From assembly GCA_963678675.1 (NCBI GenBank), contig OY783196.1, positions 21,058,827-21,122,826 of the forward strand: DNA of 64,000 nucleotides, given 5' to 3'. Below, piece after piece: positions 23,998 to 56,961 of this stretch. Below the pieces are notes generated by a model. That model made no database searches and was not told the DNA's origin. It saw only the letters and a program-made list of their open reading frames with translations. Numbering within the stretch: position 1 is the first letter of the stretch; each line of letters opens with the position of its first letter. The DNA comes from Xiphydria camelus. Lineage: Eukaryota > Arthropoda > Insecta > Hymenoptera > Xiphydriidae. A program made the translations under genes and the position numbers.

Positions 23998-26412
23998 ATC
24001 TACCGATTGATATTTCTTGCAATCGCATTTTTTTAATTGTGCCCTCGTTCTTATACCATTTTTTCATCGACAGGTATATCAGCGGCCTTCAATCAACTAG
24101 GCGTTGCTGTCTCCTATCTCATTGGCCCAGCTATCATCGAAACATCCTCGTTCCCTCGAAGTGTCGGTGCAGAGTCGAATGAAATTCATCCAACGAAACG
24201 TCCGCTGAGTATGCGAAGTGATCATGTGCTGCATCTGGTGGCACACACGGGCTTACGTCCCGATCAACAACCGATCTTGACGTCTTCGAATCTCACCGTG
24301 GATCAAGCTACTCTCCGTGTGCAAATCATGTCCTTCGTGCGGATTGGTAAGAGATTTGGAGAACTCGGAGAATTCCTTCCATTGGTCGTTGTCTTCAGTT
24401 CGATGTGGTATGGTCCCGCAGAGTTTGTTGTGCAGCTACTGGTGCTCGTCGGCGTTTTCGGATTTTTCCCGAGTCAATCTCGTCAGTCAGCAGAAGGGAC
24501 GTCATTCGGGAAAACTGATATTGGTGTAACGGCCTCCATCGTTCGTCTGCTTCAGTAATGTCGTAATAATTAGTCTTCTATTTGTAATAAGTACCTTCCG
24601 ATCCGAAATTGGTCAACATTATTTCGATTTTCGAATGGTAGTGGTTTGAAAATGTTCAGTCTCAGTGAATGCAAAAAATCAACAAATTAAAGTAGCCACA
24701 TATCGACATATCAGTATGGACACACACACAGTGACGTATGTGTGTATATTAGTTCTCTGATGAGTTACACAACTCGATACGTTTTGTACTTCGCTGTAAA
24801 AGAGTCTCGTGATTGCCTTCGGTTAGGCGTAGCATTATCGGTTCCAGCTGCGCCTAATGGAAGGCAATCGCAAAACACATCTACGTTGAAATATAAAAAA
24901 TATCGCCTTGTATAAATCCTTATCTTATGACTATGAATATTCAAATTGCGAACGAGTTGTAATCTCATCAATGCTATGATTAATTTGACTACTCAGCTGA
25001 GCACGCGTAATAATAAACAAAGTACTTGGCAAGTGTACACTGAGAAAAAAAAGTAGCTAATAAAATAATTTCGTTGAGTCAATTTGATGACCTAAAAAAA
25101 TATTTGTTAGATTATTCAAATGTTTAGATCTGGCATCAGTTTTCGTGAAATCAACCAAAGAATTTTGCGATTCCAAAAAAACGTTTTTTTGGCTCGTATT
25201 CATTACAAATATTTTGTTAGTCCAACCAAGAGTTCTTTGGGTGAAACCAAGAACTCGTAGCATTGACAATAATGGTAGTAGAAGTCTCAAATTTATAATC
25301 TTATCAATTTTTTCATTATTTATAATTGTTGAGAAAATATCGTTTAATATTTTTAGAGCATTCCTTTCTATATCACTATTCTGCCTAAAACCTTCAAGTC
25401 CCTTTGGCGCAGAGGATAGCGCGTTGGACTTCTAATCCAAAGGTCGTGGGTTCGATCCCCACAAGGGATGTACTTTTTTTTTTTAATATACCCTTGTAAC
25501 AATAATCTCTCGGTCGAGAAATTAATTTCACTCGTCGAATACATATTTTCAATATTGTTTACAATTGTTCTCAACTATTGCAGGAACAAGAACATGTGGC
25601 GATTATGTCTGGCGGCGGCTATGAGTCAAGGAGTAACCGGACCTTGGTTGGCTATGATAACTATGATCTTTGGTTCAATGATTAGTCAAGTATAAATATC
25701 GGCGAAATACTACAACAATTATTTCTTTAATAACCACTATTTTTTCGTTACAAAAATAGGGAAGCATTATTAGCTTTTCTCGCTGAAAATCAATATCATT
25801 AAGAAAGACAATGATTACCCATACAGGATGACGCCGATAAATTAGCTTTTCAGACAGTCATCTGCAGCTGTGTGTTGAGTCTGATGGCGTCCCGCGTAGT
25901 AGACATCTTTCAAGGTCACATGAAGATCGCCATTTATACACTCCTCGCGGTTTCGTCCGCTATGTTTCTTTGGGCCTTGTTGCTCGACAGCGGAGTTTTG
26001 GCTTTTAACAAAAACGAATTGCACGCTGCGGTTATTCTTGGAATATCAGCGTGTTGGTCTACTCCTGCTCTTTTCCTTGAGCTCGCTTCTGAAATTGCAT
26101 TTCCGATCTCGGAAGCTATCGTCGGCGGTTACATGATTTTACTGGCCAATATCGTCGGCATGGTGTTCTACTTTTCCTACTTTCTGCCTGGAATGGGTGA
26201 GAAAATATTATGAACGAATATTAGAACCCTACATTTGTAATCTAGTTCATCTAAAAGAATGAGATATGCGATGACCTTCAAAGGTTATTTTGGTTTCTTG
26301 TTTCTTCACAGTAGAATATTGGTCCACTTATTGCGTTTTTGGGAATCTCACTATCGCCACGATATTCGTGATATACGTCAAGGACGAATACAATCGTACG
26401 AACATGAAGTAA
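23152..26412 (+). CDS. SLC49A4: SLC49A4 (DIRC2)-like MFS transporter
   Basis: Multi-pass major facilitator protein. The vertebrate family member is a lysosomal transporter linked to pyridoxine. Eight exons: 23152-23181, 23241-23562, 23634-23736, 23812-23924, 24074-24554, 25584-25689, 25827-26196, 26312-26412. They join in frame to 541 residues (human is 478). Family landmarks: WNSWGPI in the first membrane segment, ILNGISGVIVGPATALVS, WFPPGERTTATG, and EYWSTYCVFGN in the last segment. Exon 5 carries an extra hydrophilic loop of about 50 residues between the fourth and fifth membrane segments. The 5' end is uncertain. An ATG at 23037 in another frame, spliced from 23181 to 23287, also fits. 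The stop TAA at 26410-26412 overlaps a good donor-like GTAAGT, so an alternative C-terminus is possible. Confidence 0.88.
23951..23993. repeat. (CT)n microsatellite
   Basis: An uninterrupted run of CT of about 21 units within the intron at 23925-24073 of the SLC49A4-like gene. It sits between the donor at 23925 and the acceptor at 24073, so on the transcribed strand it may serve as an unusually long polypyrimidine stretch, although it ends 80 bases before the acceptor. Likely polymorphic in length. Confidence 0.95.
25037..25110. mobile_element. Solitary MITE end, TACACTGAGAAAA type
   Basis: The sequence TA-CACTGAGAAAAAAAAGTAG begins at 25035, identical in form to the left ends of the elements at 12236 and 62419. 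No matching inverted right end was found before the tRNA gene at 25398, so this is either a truncated copy or a diverged element. The 3' limit given here is arbitrary. Confidence 0.4.
25398..25470 (+). tRNA. tRNA-Arg (anticodon TCT)
   Basis: A 73-nt cloverleaf read by eye. The acceptor stem GTCCCTT pairs with AAGGGAT and is followed by discriminator G. The D-arm stem is GCGC/GCGC. The anticodon stem is TTGGA/TCCAA around the loop CTTCTAA, giving anticodon TCT. The T-arm is GTGGG-TTCGATC-CCCAC. The A-box-like GGCGCAGAGG and B-box GGTTCGATCCC are present. A T-rich run begins within a few bases (25471 onward) and would terminate RNA polymerase III. No intron; CCA is not encoded, as usual in nuclear tRNA genes. 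The gene lies inside intron 5 of the SLC49A4-like gene (24555-25583), on the same strand. Confidence 0.95.
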
Positions 26413-26992
26413 GTTGCTCTGGGAATGTCGTGCATCGTGCTATCGCAACCTGACGAATAAAACTGGAGAACGGTAAGTATGATACCATGTCGTGTATCGT
26501 TCTATCGCAAACTGATGAATAAAACTGGAGAACGGTATGATACCATTGATACATATTACATTCACAGTGCTACCAAGAGTACAATTTCCTATCCCTTTAC
26601 TGGTGCCGATCAGCGATGAATTTTGAATATGACGATGATATACCTAAAAAGCAAATAGAGAAAAAAATAGAAAATTTCACTCAAAGTAATTTCACCAACT
26701 GCAGTGTGACCTATGATTGTAGTTATTTAATAGAATTCGGATACCTATTCTACATTTTATTAGTTTGGACTCAAACTATAGTAATATCTACTTTACATTT
26801 ATAAGATTGGAAGAAATAAAGCATATCTCTTTGCTAAATGTATACATTTTTATTCCTCCCTTTGGAATGTACATTTTTCATGTTCACCTACATTTCTTGG
26901 GTACAATATTTTTCATAATAGTTTCATAATTTAATTTTCAAACGCAGAATTATCGGCAGAGTAACAATAATTGCAATAGAAATCATTTTACT
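26413..26992. other. Gap between convergent genes
   Basis: Holds the 3' ends of the SLC49A4-like gene (plus) and the lectin gene (minus). It includes the tandem duplication and, at 26571-26804, an open stretch of about 77 codons after an acceptor-like TTCACAG. That stretch could be an alternative last exon, but its frame does not match a splice from the end of the last recognised transporter exon. Confidence 0.5.
26425..26544 (+). repeat. Tandem duplication of about 60 bp
   Basis: Two adjacent diverged copies, 26425-26486 and 26487-26544. Both begin ATGTCGTG, share ATCG.TCTATCGCAA and ACGAATAAAACTGGAGAACGG (A to G changes between copies), and end in TATGATACC. The copy junction is exact. It starts 13 bases after the SLC49A4 stop codon, so it probably lies in the 3' untranslated region or a terminal intron. 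AATAAA occurs in both copies (...GAATAAAACTGG...) and could act as duplicated polyadenylation signals. Confidence 0.85.
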
Positions 26993-28186
26993 CTAACAAA
27001 TTGCCAGCTCACAGATAAAGCCAAATTTGGTGTTACAATTGATATCGTTCAATTTTCCTCCAATATGAATGGAACCGCAATTTTCATTTCCTCCTGCGTT
27101 ATCCGGTTGAGTTCCAGCCCACTCAGTGTAACCGGCTTTTGCCAAAGAATCGCCGTGAACAGTCACGAAGTCGCCCTCCGCGAATAAATCATGAAAGCCA
27201 ATCGCTGCGAAGTTGGGATGTGGAGAGCCGACGATGCATCCCGTTTTATTAAATATGGCCGATAGCACTCCCGCTTCAGTTTTTGAATTGATGATCGCCA
27301 AATACCCACCCTCCTCTTGGCACGTTTTTCGCGCTTCGTTCCACGTTACTGCACGGAGGTGTAATTTATGAGCTCCAATTCCTGGCGAGTACCTTAAAAA
27401 AGAATAGATTCCATTTTCGTTGAGACTTTTTAAAAAGAATTGTGCCATTTGCCGTTAATACGAAAACTCTTTAATTAATGTAAGACTTAAAATAATTAGG
27501 TAATAATTGTAAGATGTTATCGAAACTACTTCAGGATTGGTTTATTCAATTTACAATGTAAAGCTTATGCAAATAGTTTATATGGAAAAAGACACATTTC
27601 TTTTTAAAAGGTAGGGTAAAAGTGGGACAGATGCCGCAGTCTCTGTTTAACTTTGAACTCGATTATCTCGAAACGTAGTGGAGATATGTGAAAAATGCAT
27701 AGCAACTTTTTTACAGTAAAGATATAGATAAACACTTTTTATTTAAACTTTTCTTCGATACCTGCAATCAATTTCGAGATAATCGATTTTGAACTTGCTC
27801 TTCAACCGCGGCGTCTATCCCACTTTTACCATACTTATTTTATCCTACATAAGAGTACTATATGTACAGCATATAGGATAAAGTAGGATAAAATCGAGTC
27901 CTAAGTTTCATTTGTATACTTGCCAGTAATCGTCACGCCTACGAGAATATCCGACCAGGTAATTTCCGTGTTGATAATTGCATCCCAACGGTATCGGGTG
28001 TTCTGAAATTTCACAGACGAATGTTAAGATAGGAAGAGAACATTTTTTAAATGAACCCGAAAGTAAAGCACTCTTACGTTCGTTAATTACACATAATTTG
28101 TTCGGTTCCACGTCACATTGCCCTTGTACAAAAATCACCATCGTAGTGATGAAAAGTATCAAATATATCACTAAAATACGAGACAT
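26993..28186 (-). CDS. Secreted C-type lectin (hemolymph LPS-binding type)
   Basis: Secreted carbohydrate-recognition protein, of a kind that binds bacterial surface sugars in insect hemolymph. Three exons, 28186-28078, 28002-27924 and 27392-26993, join in frame to 195 residues. The start MSRILVIYLILFITTMVIFV is a typical signal peptide. The joined middle reads RRRDDYWYSPGIGAHKLH, the usual lead-in to this lectin group. The C-terminal domain has WNEARKTCQEEGGYLAIINS, the galactose-type QPD motif in AGTQPDNAGGNENC, and the closing GFICELAIC. The frame between exons 2 and 3 closes only if the donor is GC (GCAAGT at 27923-27918), making this a GC-AG intron. That intron also contains a MITE (27614-27831). 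The lectin's 3' end is convergent with that of the SLC49A4-like gene. Confidence 0.9.
27614..27831. mobile_element. TA-flanked MITE inside the lectin intron
   Basis: A 218-bp element. The left end GGGTAAAAGTGGGACAGATG and the reverse complement of the right end (GGTAAAAGTGGGATAGACG) match. The inverted arms continue through GCCGC and a CGATTATCTCGAAA block. TA flanks each end (27612-27613 and 27832-27833). It has no coding capacity. It occupies about 40 percent of the 531-bp lectin intron 2. Confidence 0.7.
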
Positions 28187-28257
28187 TTTCTAGCCCGTCA
28201 AAGTGTGTGTAGACTGTTGTCCGAGCAAAGACTCGCATCTCTTCGCATCTGATTTCA

Positions 28258-28266
28258 TTTTATATA
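28258..28266 (-). promoter_or_regulatory. TATA box of the lectin gene
   Basis: TATATAAAA on the minus strand, 72-80 bases upstream of the lectin ATG. With a start site about 30 bases downstream (near 28230) this leaves a 5' leader of about 45 bases. A strong TATA box is common for inducible secreted insect genes. No NF-kappaB-like site was identified with confidence. Confidence 0.6.
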
Positions 28267-28562
28267 GAGTCCGGGTGCTATTTTCGTATTCCTCCTTCGC
28301 CTTTATCAAGTAGCCTTGATGCTAAGTATTTCTTTTTTCTCTTAGTCGTTTGGAACCAGTTAGCCAAGTACAGTAGCCAGGAATATATGTATCTCCTTCT
28401 GTTCTCGATGAGTTGATTCACCCTGAAGAGTCAGATAAACTCCTTTGTTCATTTATTTCATTTACTTATTTGCTTAATAATCGATGAAAAGGCAACGACC
28501 TTTATTGTTCATCGTAGCTGGATTCCGTGGTGTGAATTAATGGCCGAATATATGTATTTACC

Positions 28563-28820
28563 TATATCGTCGTTGAAGATGCAATAGCTCATAACCCACA
28601 GTTTTTGCCAAAACGAGATTTGGACGTCATAAGACTTGCGGTATAATACGGGTGTGGGATACGAGACTTATTATTTTAAAAATACCGGATTTATTATAAA
28701 ACTGTGGTTTACGAGATTTTGCATGTACGTAAACAAATATACCGCAAGTTTTATGACGTCCAAATCTCATTTTGGCAAAAACTGTAGGTTACGAGCTATT
28801 GCATTTTCAACGACGATATA
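28563..28820. mobile_element. MITE with inverted arms of about 85 bp
   Basis: About 258 bp. The left arm starts TATATCGTCGTTGAAGATGC and the right arm ends with its reverse-complement form GCATTTTCAACGACGATATA. Both arms contain the matched blocks GCAATAGCTC, CAGTTTTTGCCAAAA, GAGATTTGGACGTCATAA and CTTGCGGTAT. The central spacer is about 90 bp with no coding potential. No clear target duplication was identified. It lies between the lectin promoter and the dynein stop codon. Confidence 0.75.
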
Positions 28821-28984
28821 CTTGAGCATGGAAAATGTGTAACGATATTGTAATTCGTATCGTCAATTATTCGTTCATATGTTTAGATATAAATTAATAT
28901 GAAGGCAATTTTATTCAATTTATTAGTAATCTTCATTACATTTTATAGCGCAAATACGTCCATATGTGTATCAATATATATTGA

Positions 28985-52445
<23,461 letters not shown>

Positions 52446-53647
52446 TATTTTGATGGATATATTATAGTATTACGATAATGAAAATTATTACTATACGATA
52501 CTTCTGTTAGGAAGCCATCATTCGTGTCAAACGAATGATATCACGTGAAGATATCAGTGAAAAGTTGTCGATAACTTCATAGAGATAATGGGATCTGAGT
52601 TCGGGCTTTTTGTACTCGAATTGCTCTGATCTCTTCGAATGGAATAAGGAAGAACTATTCTCGGAAAGAATTCTATCGGCGCAATTGAAAATTTGGTTTT
52701 AAATGAAAGGTGTTTTAAAGAAATGTTAGGCGATTGATCAACATTTTATTTGGAGGTTTATACTGTTACATTTATGTAAGTATCGTGTCTGGATAGTCCC
52801 AAATATCCTTAAAATTATACTAGCGTCTTATAACACAGATTTACAAAAAAAAAAGTCCGGACTATTTGACCGGACCATGGTATTCCGAGGTATTTTTGCA
52901 TCCTGAATCCGATCCCGAGGTCATCTGAGCCCCATCACGTCAGGAAAACGAGATTTCAAGGTCATTTAGAGGTTAAAATGACCATTTTTTGGAACTGGAC
53001 CCGGGACAATTTCTCAAGCGACCTGTTGAGTTGGAGAGGGTAGCTGTTTAGGTCTTGAATATCTTCCAAACATTGGAATGGAGTCTTAAATCTCGACCGG
53101 GACTATCACAGAACCACCCTAGTGGATAAAATGTTGCAATGATCGTTGTATCTCGCGGATTACGATCTCCCTGTCAAGGCATCCAATTCCGGCGATCCGT
53201 TCACTGTGACATATTGACAGTGGACCCAGCACTGACCCTAATGGCCTTAGAACCTTGGAGTCATGCTCTGGGTGCTGCTCAGGGCAGTCCCATTTCCTTA
53301 TTTATTTATTTCGAAATCTCGTTTTTCCGACGTGATGTGGTTCAGATGACCTCGGGATCGGATTCAGGACGCAAAAATACCTCGGAATACCATGGTCCGG
53401 TCAAATAGTCCGGACTTTTTTTTTTTGTAAACCTGTGTAATCTATGCGCATACGATACAGTTGGAAATTAAAAGAGCAAAATAATAATCAATGTGTAAAA
53501 ACTTAATTAGCTACATCGTCGTAAATGTCAATATATACTATGTATAAAATCTTTATTATTTCTGCTGAATTAATATTAATTAAAATGATCAGGTTGATAG
53601 AGATGACATTAATGTATAACGAGCAATCTCTCCGATTGCCAATTTTA
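52446..53647. other. Intergenic region, dynein 5' side
   Basis: Contains the dynein promoter region next to 52446 and the protease 3' untranslated region next to 53647, with the 604-bp transposon between them. No TATA box or other signal could be assigned. About 400 bases of plain AT-rich DNA precede the transposon. Confidence 0.6.
52834..53437. mobile_element. 600-bp long-TIR element, copy 2 (intergenic)
   Basis: Colinear with the copy at 47205 over its whole length, in the same orientation, with scattered substitutions and small indels; for example, it has an extra ATATTGACA-like insertion near 53211. Same inverted ends and TAA duplication (52831-52833 and 53438-53440). It lies between the dynein start codon and the protease 3' end. 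High similarity of the copies, including long A/T homopolymers, suggests recent activity of the family. Confidence 0.85.
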
Positions 53648-56600
53648 CTACACCTCGGCAGACCAGACGATTGGTTCTATCCAGTCTAAAAAGTGAGAGA
53701 CCCGAGTGTAAACTCCAGGCTTTTCGGGAAAAGCGCAACCTTTGCCGAAACTGGTGATGCCCAAAATTTCGTAAAGACATCCATTCGGATGAGTGACTTG
53801 AAGCGGGCCGCCCGAATCTCCTTGGCAAGAGTCCTTTTTCCAGCCTCCATTGGGATCGCCGGCACATATCATACTGGGTACCACACCACGTGGCACCGAG
53901 GTGCCGCGATTATAATACCGAGTACAGCGGACATTGTCCACCAAGTCGACTCGGGTCTTTAATAATTCATCATTGGGTCCTTTCCCTGTACGGTGAAATT
54001 TAAAAGATCAAATTACTTGCGCTTCATTCGACCCCCTGAGGGCTAACTCCACATATGTGCTGGATATTCACGACATGCACCGCAGTAAGGCGGGCTAGCT
54101 GATTGCAACTCTGAGCTTCAATTCTGATAATCGGAAGTATATATTACGAGTAAACTTATTTTAAATTACGTAGCAATATCGAAATTCGACATTACGCGAT
54201 ACCGAAAAGGCTTATCAGATGTACAAAATGTTTGCATTCAATTTTGTGAACAAATATTTCAATCTTCCATGACATCTGTCAAGTCAAGGGCGAATGAGAG
54301 GTATTTTTATCGTCATATCCCAGCCTGTTCTCAGAGAGTTCGATATATAAATTGGAAAGGGTAGTTCGCTATTTAATATTGTGTTACCATATTGAGTGGC
54401 ACCCCATCCGGTGATCCAGGCTTGACCGGAAGCGATATTGTTTTGCGAAGAGAGACAAGCCGGCTTGATATTCGTCCGGAAAGTTACGGGTTTCGATAAC
54501 TTCACCAATGCTATATCCGCGTACATTGCCGGGGGTTTATAAGCTGGATGTTTATATATATCTTTGACCATAATTATCTTGCCTAGTTCCTCATCGCTTA
54601 AACGCTGAAATCCTAATCGTACGTAAATAGGAGATTGTCTGAAAATTAAAACGAAGTTCTATATAATTTGTTCTCTTTATCCAGCCGTTTATTGATTGAC
54701 GATGCTTTGGTAACAAACTCTTAAAAATATCTATGGTGGATATAAAACGTTTACTATTGTTTTTGCATTAGTTACGTGCAGAGTTTACTATTCTTTTGCG
54801 AGTATTTCGATAGGGACTCGAATGGCCATATCGGAAAATGACGAAGAGTTCAACGACCGACTCGCTCTACTGATAGGTACATACGTACGATTTGAAATGG
54901 GTGCAATGAGCAGCAGTAAGCACCCATTGATCGGAGATCAAAGTACCACCGCAGAAAAACTTAAAAGTTTCATTTTTTGAAAACCAGCCTAGAGCTGCCA
55001 TGTGCGGAAATTCTTCGGGTTGGGCTACTTCACCACCTACAACCAGGGGATTGACTATTCCTTCGCATTTACCCATGATGGCAATGGGATCGGATCCTAT
55101 CATAGGAAAGAGCAATACTGTCTTTCCGATAGCTTGACTGTATTTCTCACATTCTGTAAGTGCGAAATAAATTACTTTTGGCCGACGATGGATTGAGAAT
55201 GCGAAACGATTTTCTAACGATAGGTATATATACCTATAGGTATATATACCTAGTATCCGAGAACCTGCAATGTGTGTCTGTGCTTATACCTATGTGCGGA
55301 CTACGTAATCCGACCCTTAAGGGGCAAATAGATGATCAACTTAGTTGTCAACTTTTTTCTTAGCTTTTGAATTGTCAACTACCAACCTGCCTACAGACAT
55401 TCAACATTCCTTTCAACACGGCAAGTTGACAACATAGTTGATAACCAAGTTGATCGTCTATTTGCCCCTCTCTCTATATATAGCCGTTAAACTCGCTATA
55501 AACAGAAAACCCCAATCGTCAAAGGCCGTAAAGCAATTTCGGGGTAATGACGGGGTTTCGTTATCATTTCGATGGGGATCGGCAGCGGAGTTCCGATAGG
55601 CTGGCGATTGGGGATTAACGGTTTTTCTCGGTCTGAGAATTTCTCGAGTCACTCGCAAAGTTATGTATACGCATCTTAGCCAATAGACCAATCAGGATCA
55701 AGTATTCTGCTGTGGTGGGGGGATCCTGATTGATCTACTCGCTAAGAAACGTATAAGTAAAGCTAGGAATCCACTACACTCGACTCGATTCGACACGACA
55801 CGACTCGACGCGACTCGACACGACGCGTTTCTGATCGCATGATTTTCCATGTATTTAAATGGCGTAGAAATCCACTAGGCTCGACACGACTCGACTCGAC
55901 TCGACACGACACTTTTCTGGCTGGCCAGAAATTTGTCGCGTCGAGTCGAGTCGAGTCGAGCCTAGTGGACACGGTTTGCGTGCACATCGAGATATGGACC
56001 GATGAGTGAACAGTTGAATTGCGGCAGTCTTGCTTGGAAAGTCGAGAAGAACAGTTCGAAGATTTTACATTAATTTCGTAGAGGAATGGAGGAGGATCTC
56101 ATTAATAAAGTTAGAACATATGAGATGCTGTAAAATATACATAGTTTGAAATATAGAGACCAAAATATACGCAACGAAGCTTGAGAAGAAATCTCAAAAG
56201 CCTTGAATAGATCAAGTAAACATAAATAGGTATAATTATAGTAAATTTCTATCTGTATAGATGTTACAGAGAAGCAATAATTGGAAAAATTATAGAGCCA
56301 TACACGATGTATCCTTGTACGTTAAAATTTAAAAGGACGAAGCACTACCGTCGTGTCGAGTAGCGTCGAGTCGATTCCAGTGGACACACCACGCAAATTT
56401 TTGTCACCGTGTCGTGTCGAGTCGAGTGTAGTGGATTCCTAGCTTGACTCGCCAGCGAGTCGTGCAAGGGCAGTTTCGAGCAAAACGTTGACGACGAAAG
56501 ATGAAAGACGTATGGCTTGCAAGAAATTCAAAAGACGTATCACGCGACGTATAAACTGTTTCTTGTTCTGTCACTGTTAAACACCCCGAGATTATAAACA

Positions 56601-56785
56601 ATGAATTATTGTTTATAATTGATTTCCATTCAAAAAATAACACGGTTATTTAGTTCTGTGGTGTTCTAAATACAAAATAATTACATACCAATTTCCGATG
56701 ACCTCTTGTCATTGTCCGTGCGTAAAGCGTAAATGATACTTTCTTTTAGAAAAATAACGTACATTAAACTCGTTACTGACATCAT
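53648..56785 (-). CDS. Secreted trypsin-like serine protease
   Basis: S1-family endopeptidase of the snake/venom-protease-like type. Four exons, 56785-56689, 55153-54889, 54638-54388 and 53985-53648, join in frame to 316 residues. Exon 1 encodes a hydrophobic start [20 protein letters not shown], a likely signal peptide. The pro-region [13 protein letters not shown] ends in VNPLVVGGE, where cleavage would give the mature N-terminus VVGG. The catalytic triad is complete: His in TAAHC, Asp in YADIALVKL, Ser in QGDSGGP. Asp six residues before that Ser ([10 protein letters not shown]) predicts cleavage after Arg/Lys. No full clip domain is visible. Exon 1 was assigned from its signal peptide, good donor (G/GTATGT) and exact phase match across a 1.5-kb repeat-filled intron, so it is less certain than the rest. 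Confidence 0.88.
55321..55468. mobile_element. MITE, GGGGCAAATAGA termini
   Basis: A 148-bp inverted repeat in protease intron 1. The left end GGGGCAAATAGATGATCAAC mirrors the right end GTTGATCGTCTATTTGCCCC. The arms share a GTTGTCAACTT block; the right arm carries an extra copy of a GTTGAT-like segment. No clear target duplication. Confidence 0.7.
55664..55755. repeat. Imperfect hairpin of about 90 bp
   Basis: The left arm with CTTAGCCAATAGACCAATCA then GGATC mirrors the right arm GATCCTGATTGATCTACTCG then CTAAG. A loop of about 20 bases separates them. The outer TATACG/CGTATA also pair. It is directly next to the CGACT element at 55760, so it may be its own MITE or part of a compound insertion. 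Confidence 0.65.
55760..56445. mobile_element. Palindromic element built of CGACT/CGACA pentamers
   Basis: Outer inverted ends AAGCTAGGAATCCACTACAC and its complement GTGTAGTGGATTCCTAGCTT enclose about 686 bp. Five blocks (55772-55830, 55867-55913, 55936-55972, 56348-56386 and 56407-56443) each start from a TCCACT motif. They then run into tandem CGACT, CGACA and CGACG pentamers; the first two read forward and the last three in reverse. Blocks two and three form their own hairpin of about 100 bp around TTTCTGGCTGGCCAGAAA. The middle (55980-56340) is AT-rich and has no gene. Family unknown to me. Confidence 0.7.
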
Positions 56786-56843
56786 GACTGATGACCGTCT
56801 ACAGGCAAATTGGTAATGCTGCATTTCGATACATAGCCATAGG

Positions 56844-56850
56844 CTTATAT
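56844..56850 (-). promoter_or_regulatory. Putative TATA box of the protease gene
   Basis: ATATAAG on the minus strand, about 60 bases upstream of the proposed protease ATG at 56785. A start site 25-30 bases downstream would fall near 56815. It supports the placing of exon 1. The mariner-like element begins at 56874, so everything upstream of about -60 comes from a transposon. Confidence 0.45.
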
Positions 56851-56961
56851 CTGCTGCGCATTCAATGTAGGTACAGGGTGAGGCAGTGAAACGGCACGAT
56901 TTCAGCTCGGGCTGGCGGGCTTGGTCACGTGAGTGGGGGACTGGACCTTTGTCGTCTAGGC

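Noticed and set aside
24346..24397. Apparent 52-nt intron (GTAAGAG...CTTCAG) in transporter exon 5
   Set aside because: Removal shifts the frame and destroys the conserved MWYGPAEF membrane segment, while reading through keeps it.
26571..26804. Hydrophobic open stretch that could be an extra transporter exon
   Set aside because: The preceding acceptor exists, but the phase does not match a splice from the end of the last recognised exon, and the sequence does not resemble the family C-terminus.
55763..55987. Open frame on the minus strand rich in [14 protein letters not shown] repeats
   Set aside because: It is only the translation of the CGACT/CGAGT pentamer repeats in the palindromic element. 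No promoter, homology or splice support.
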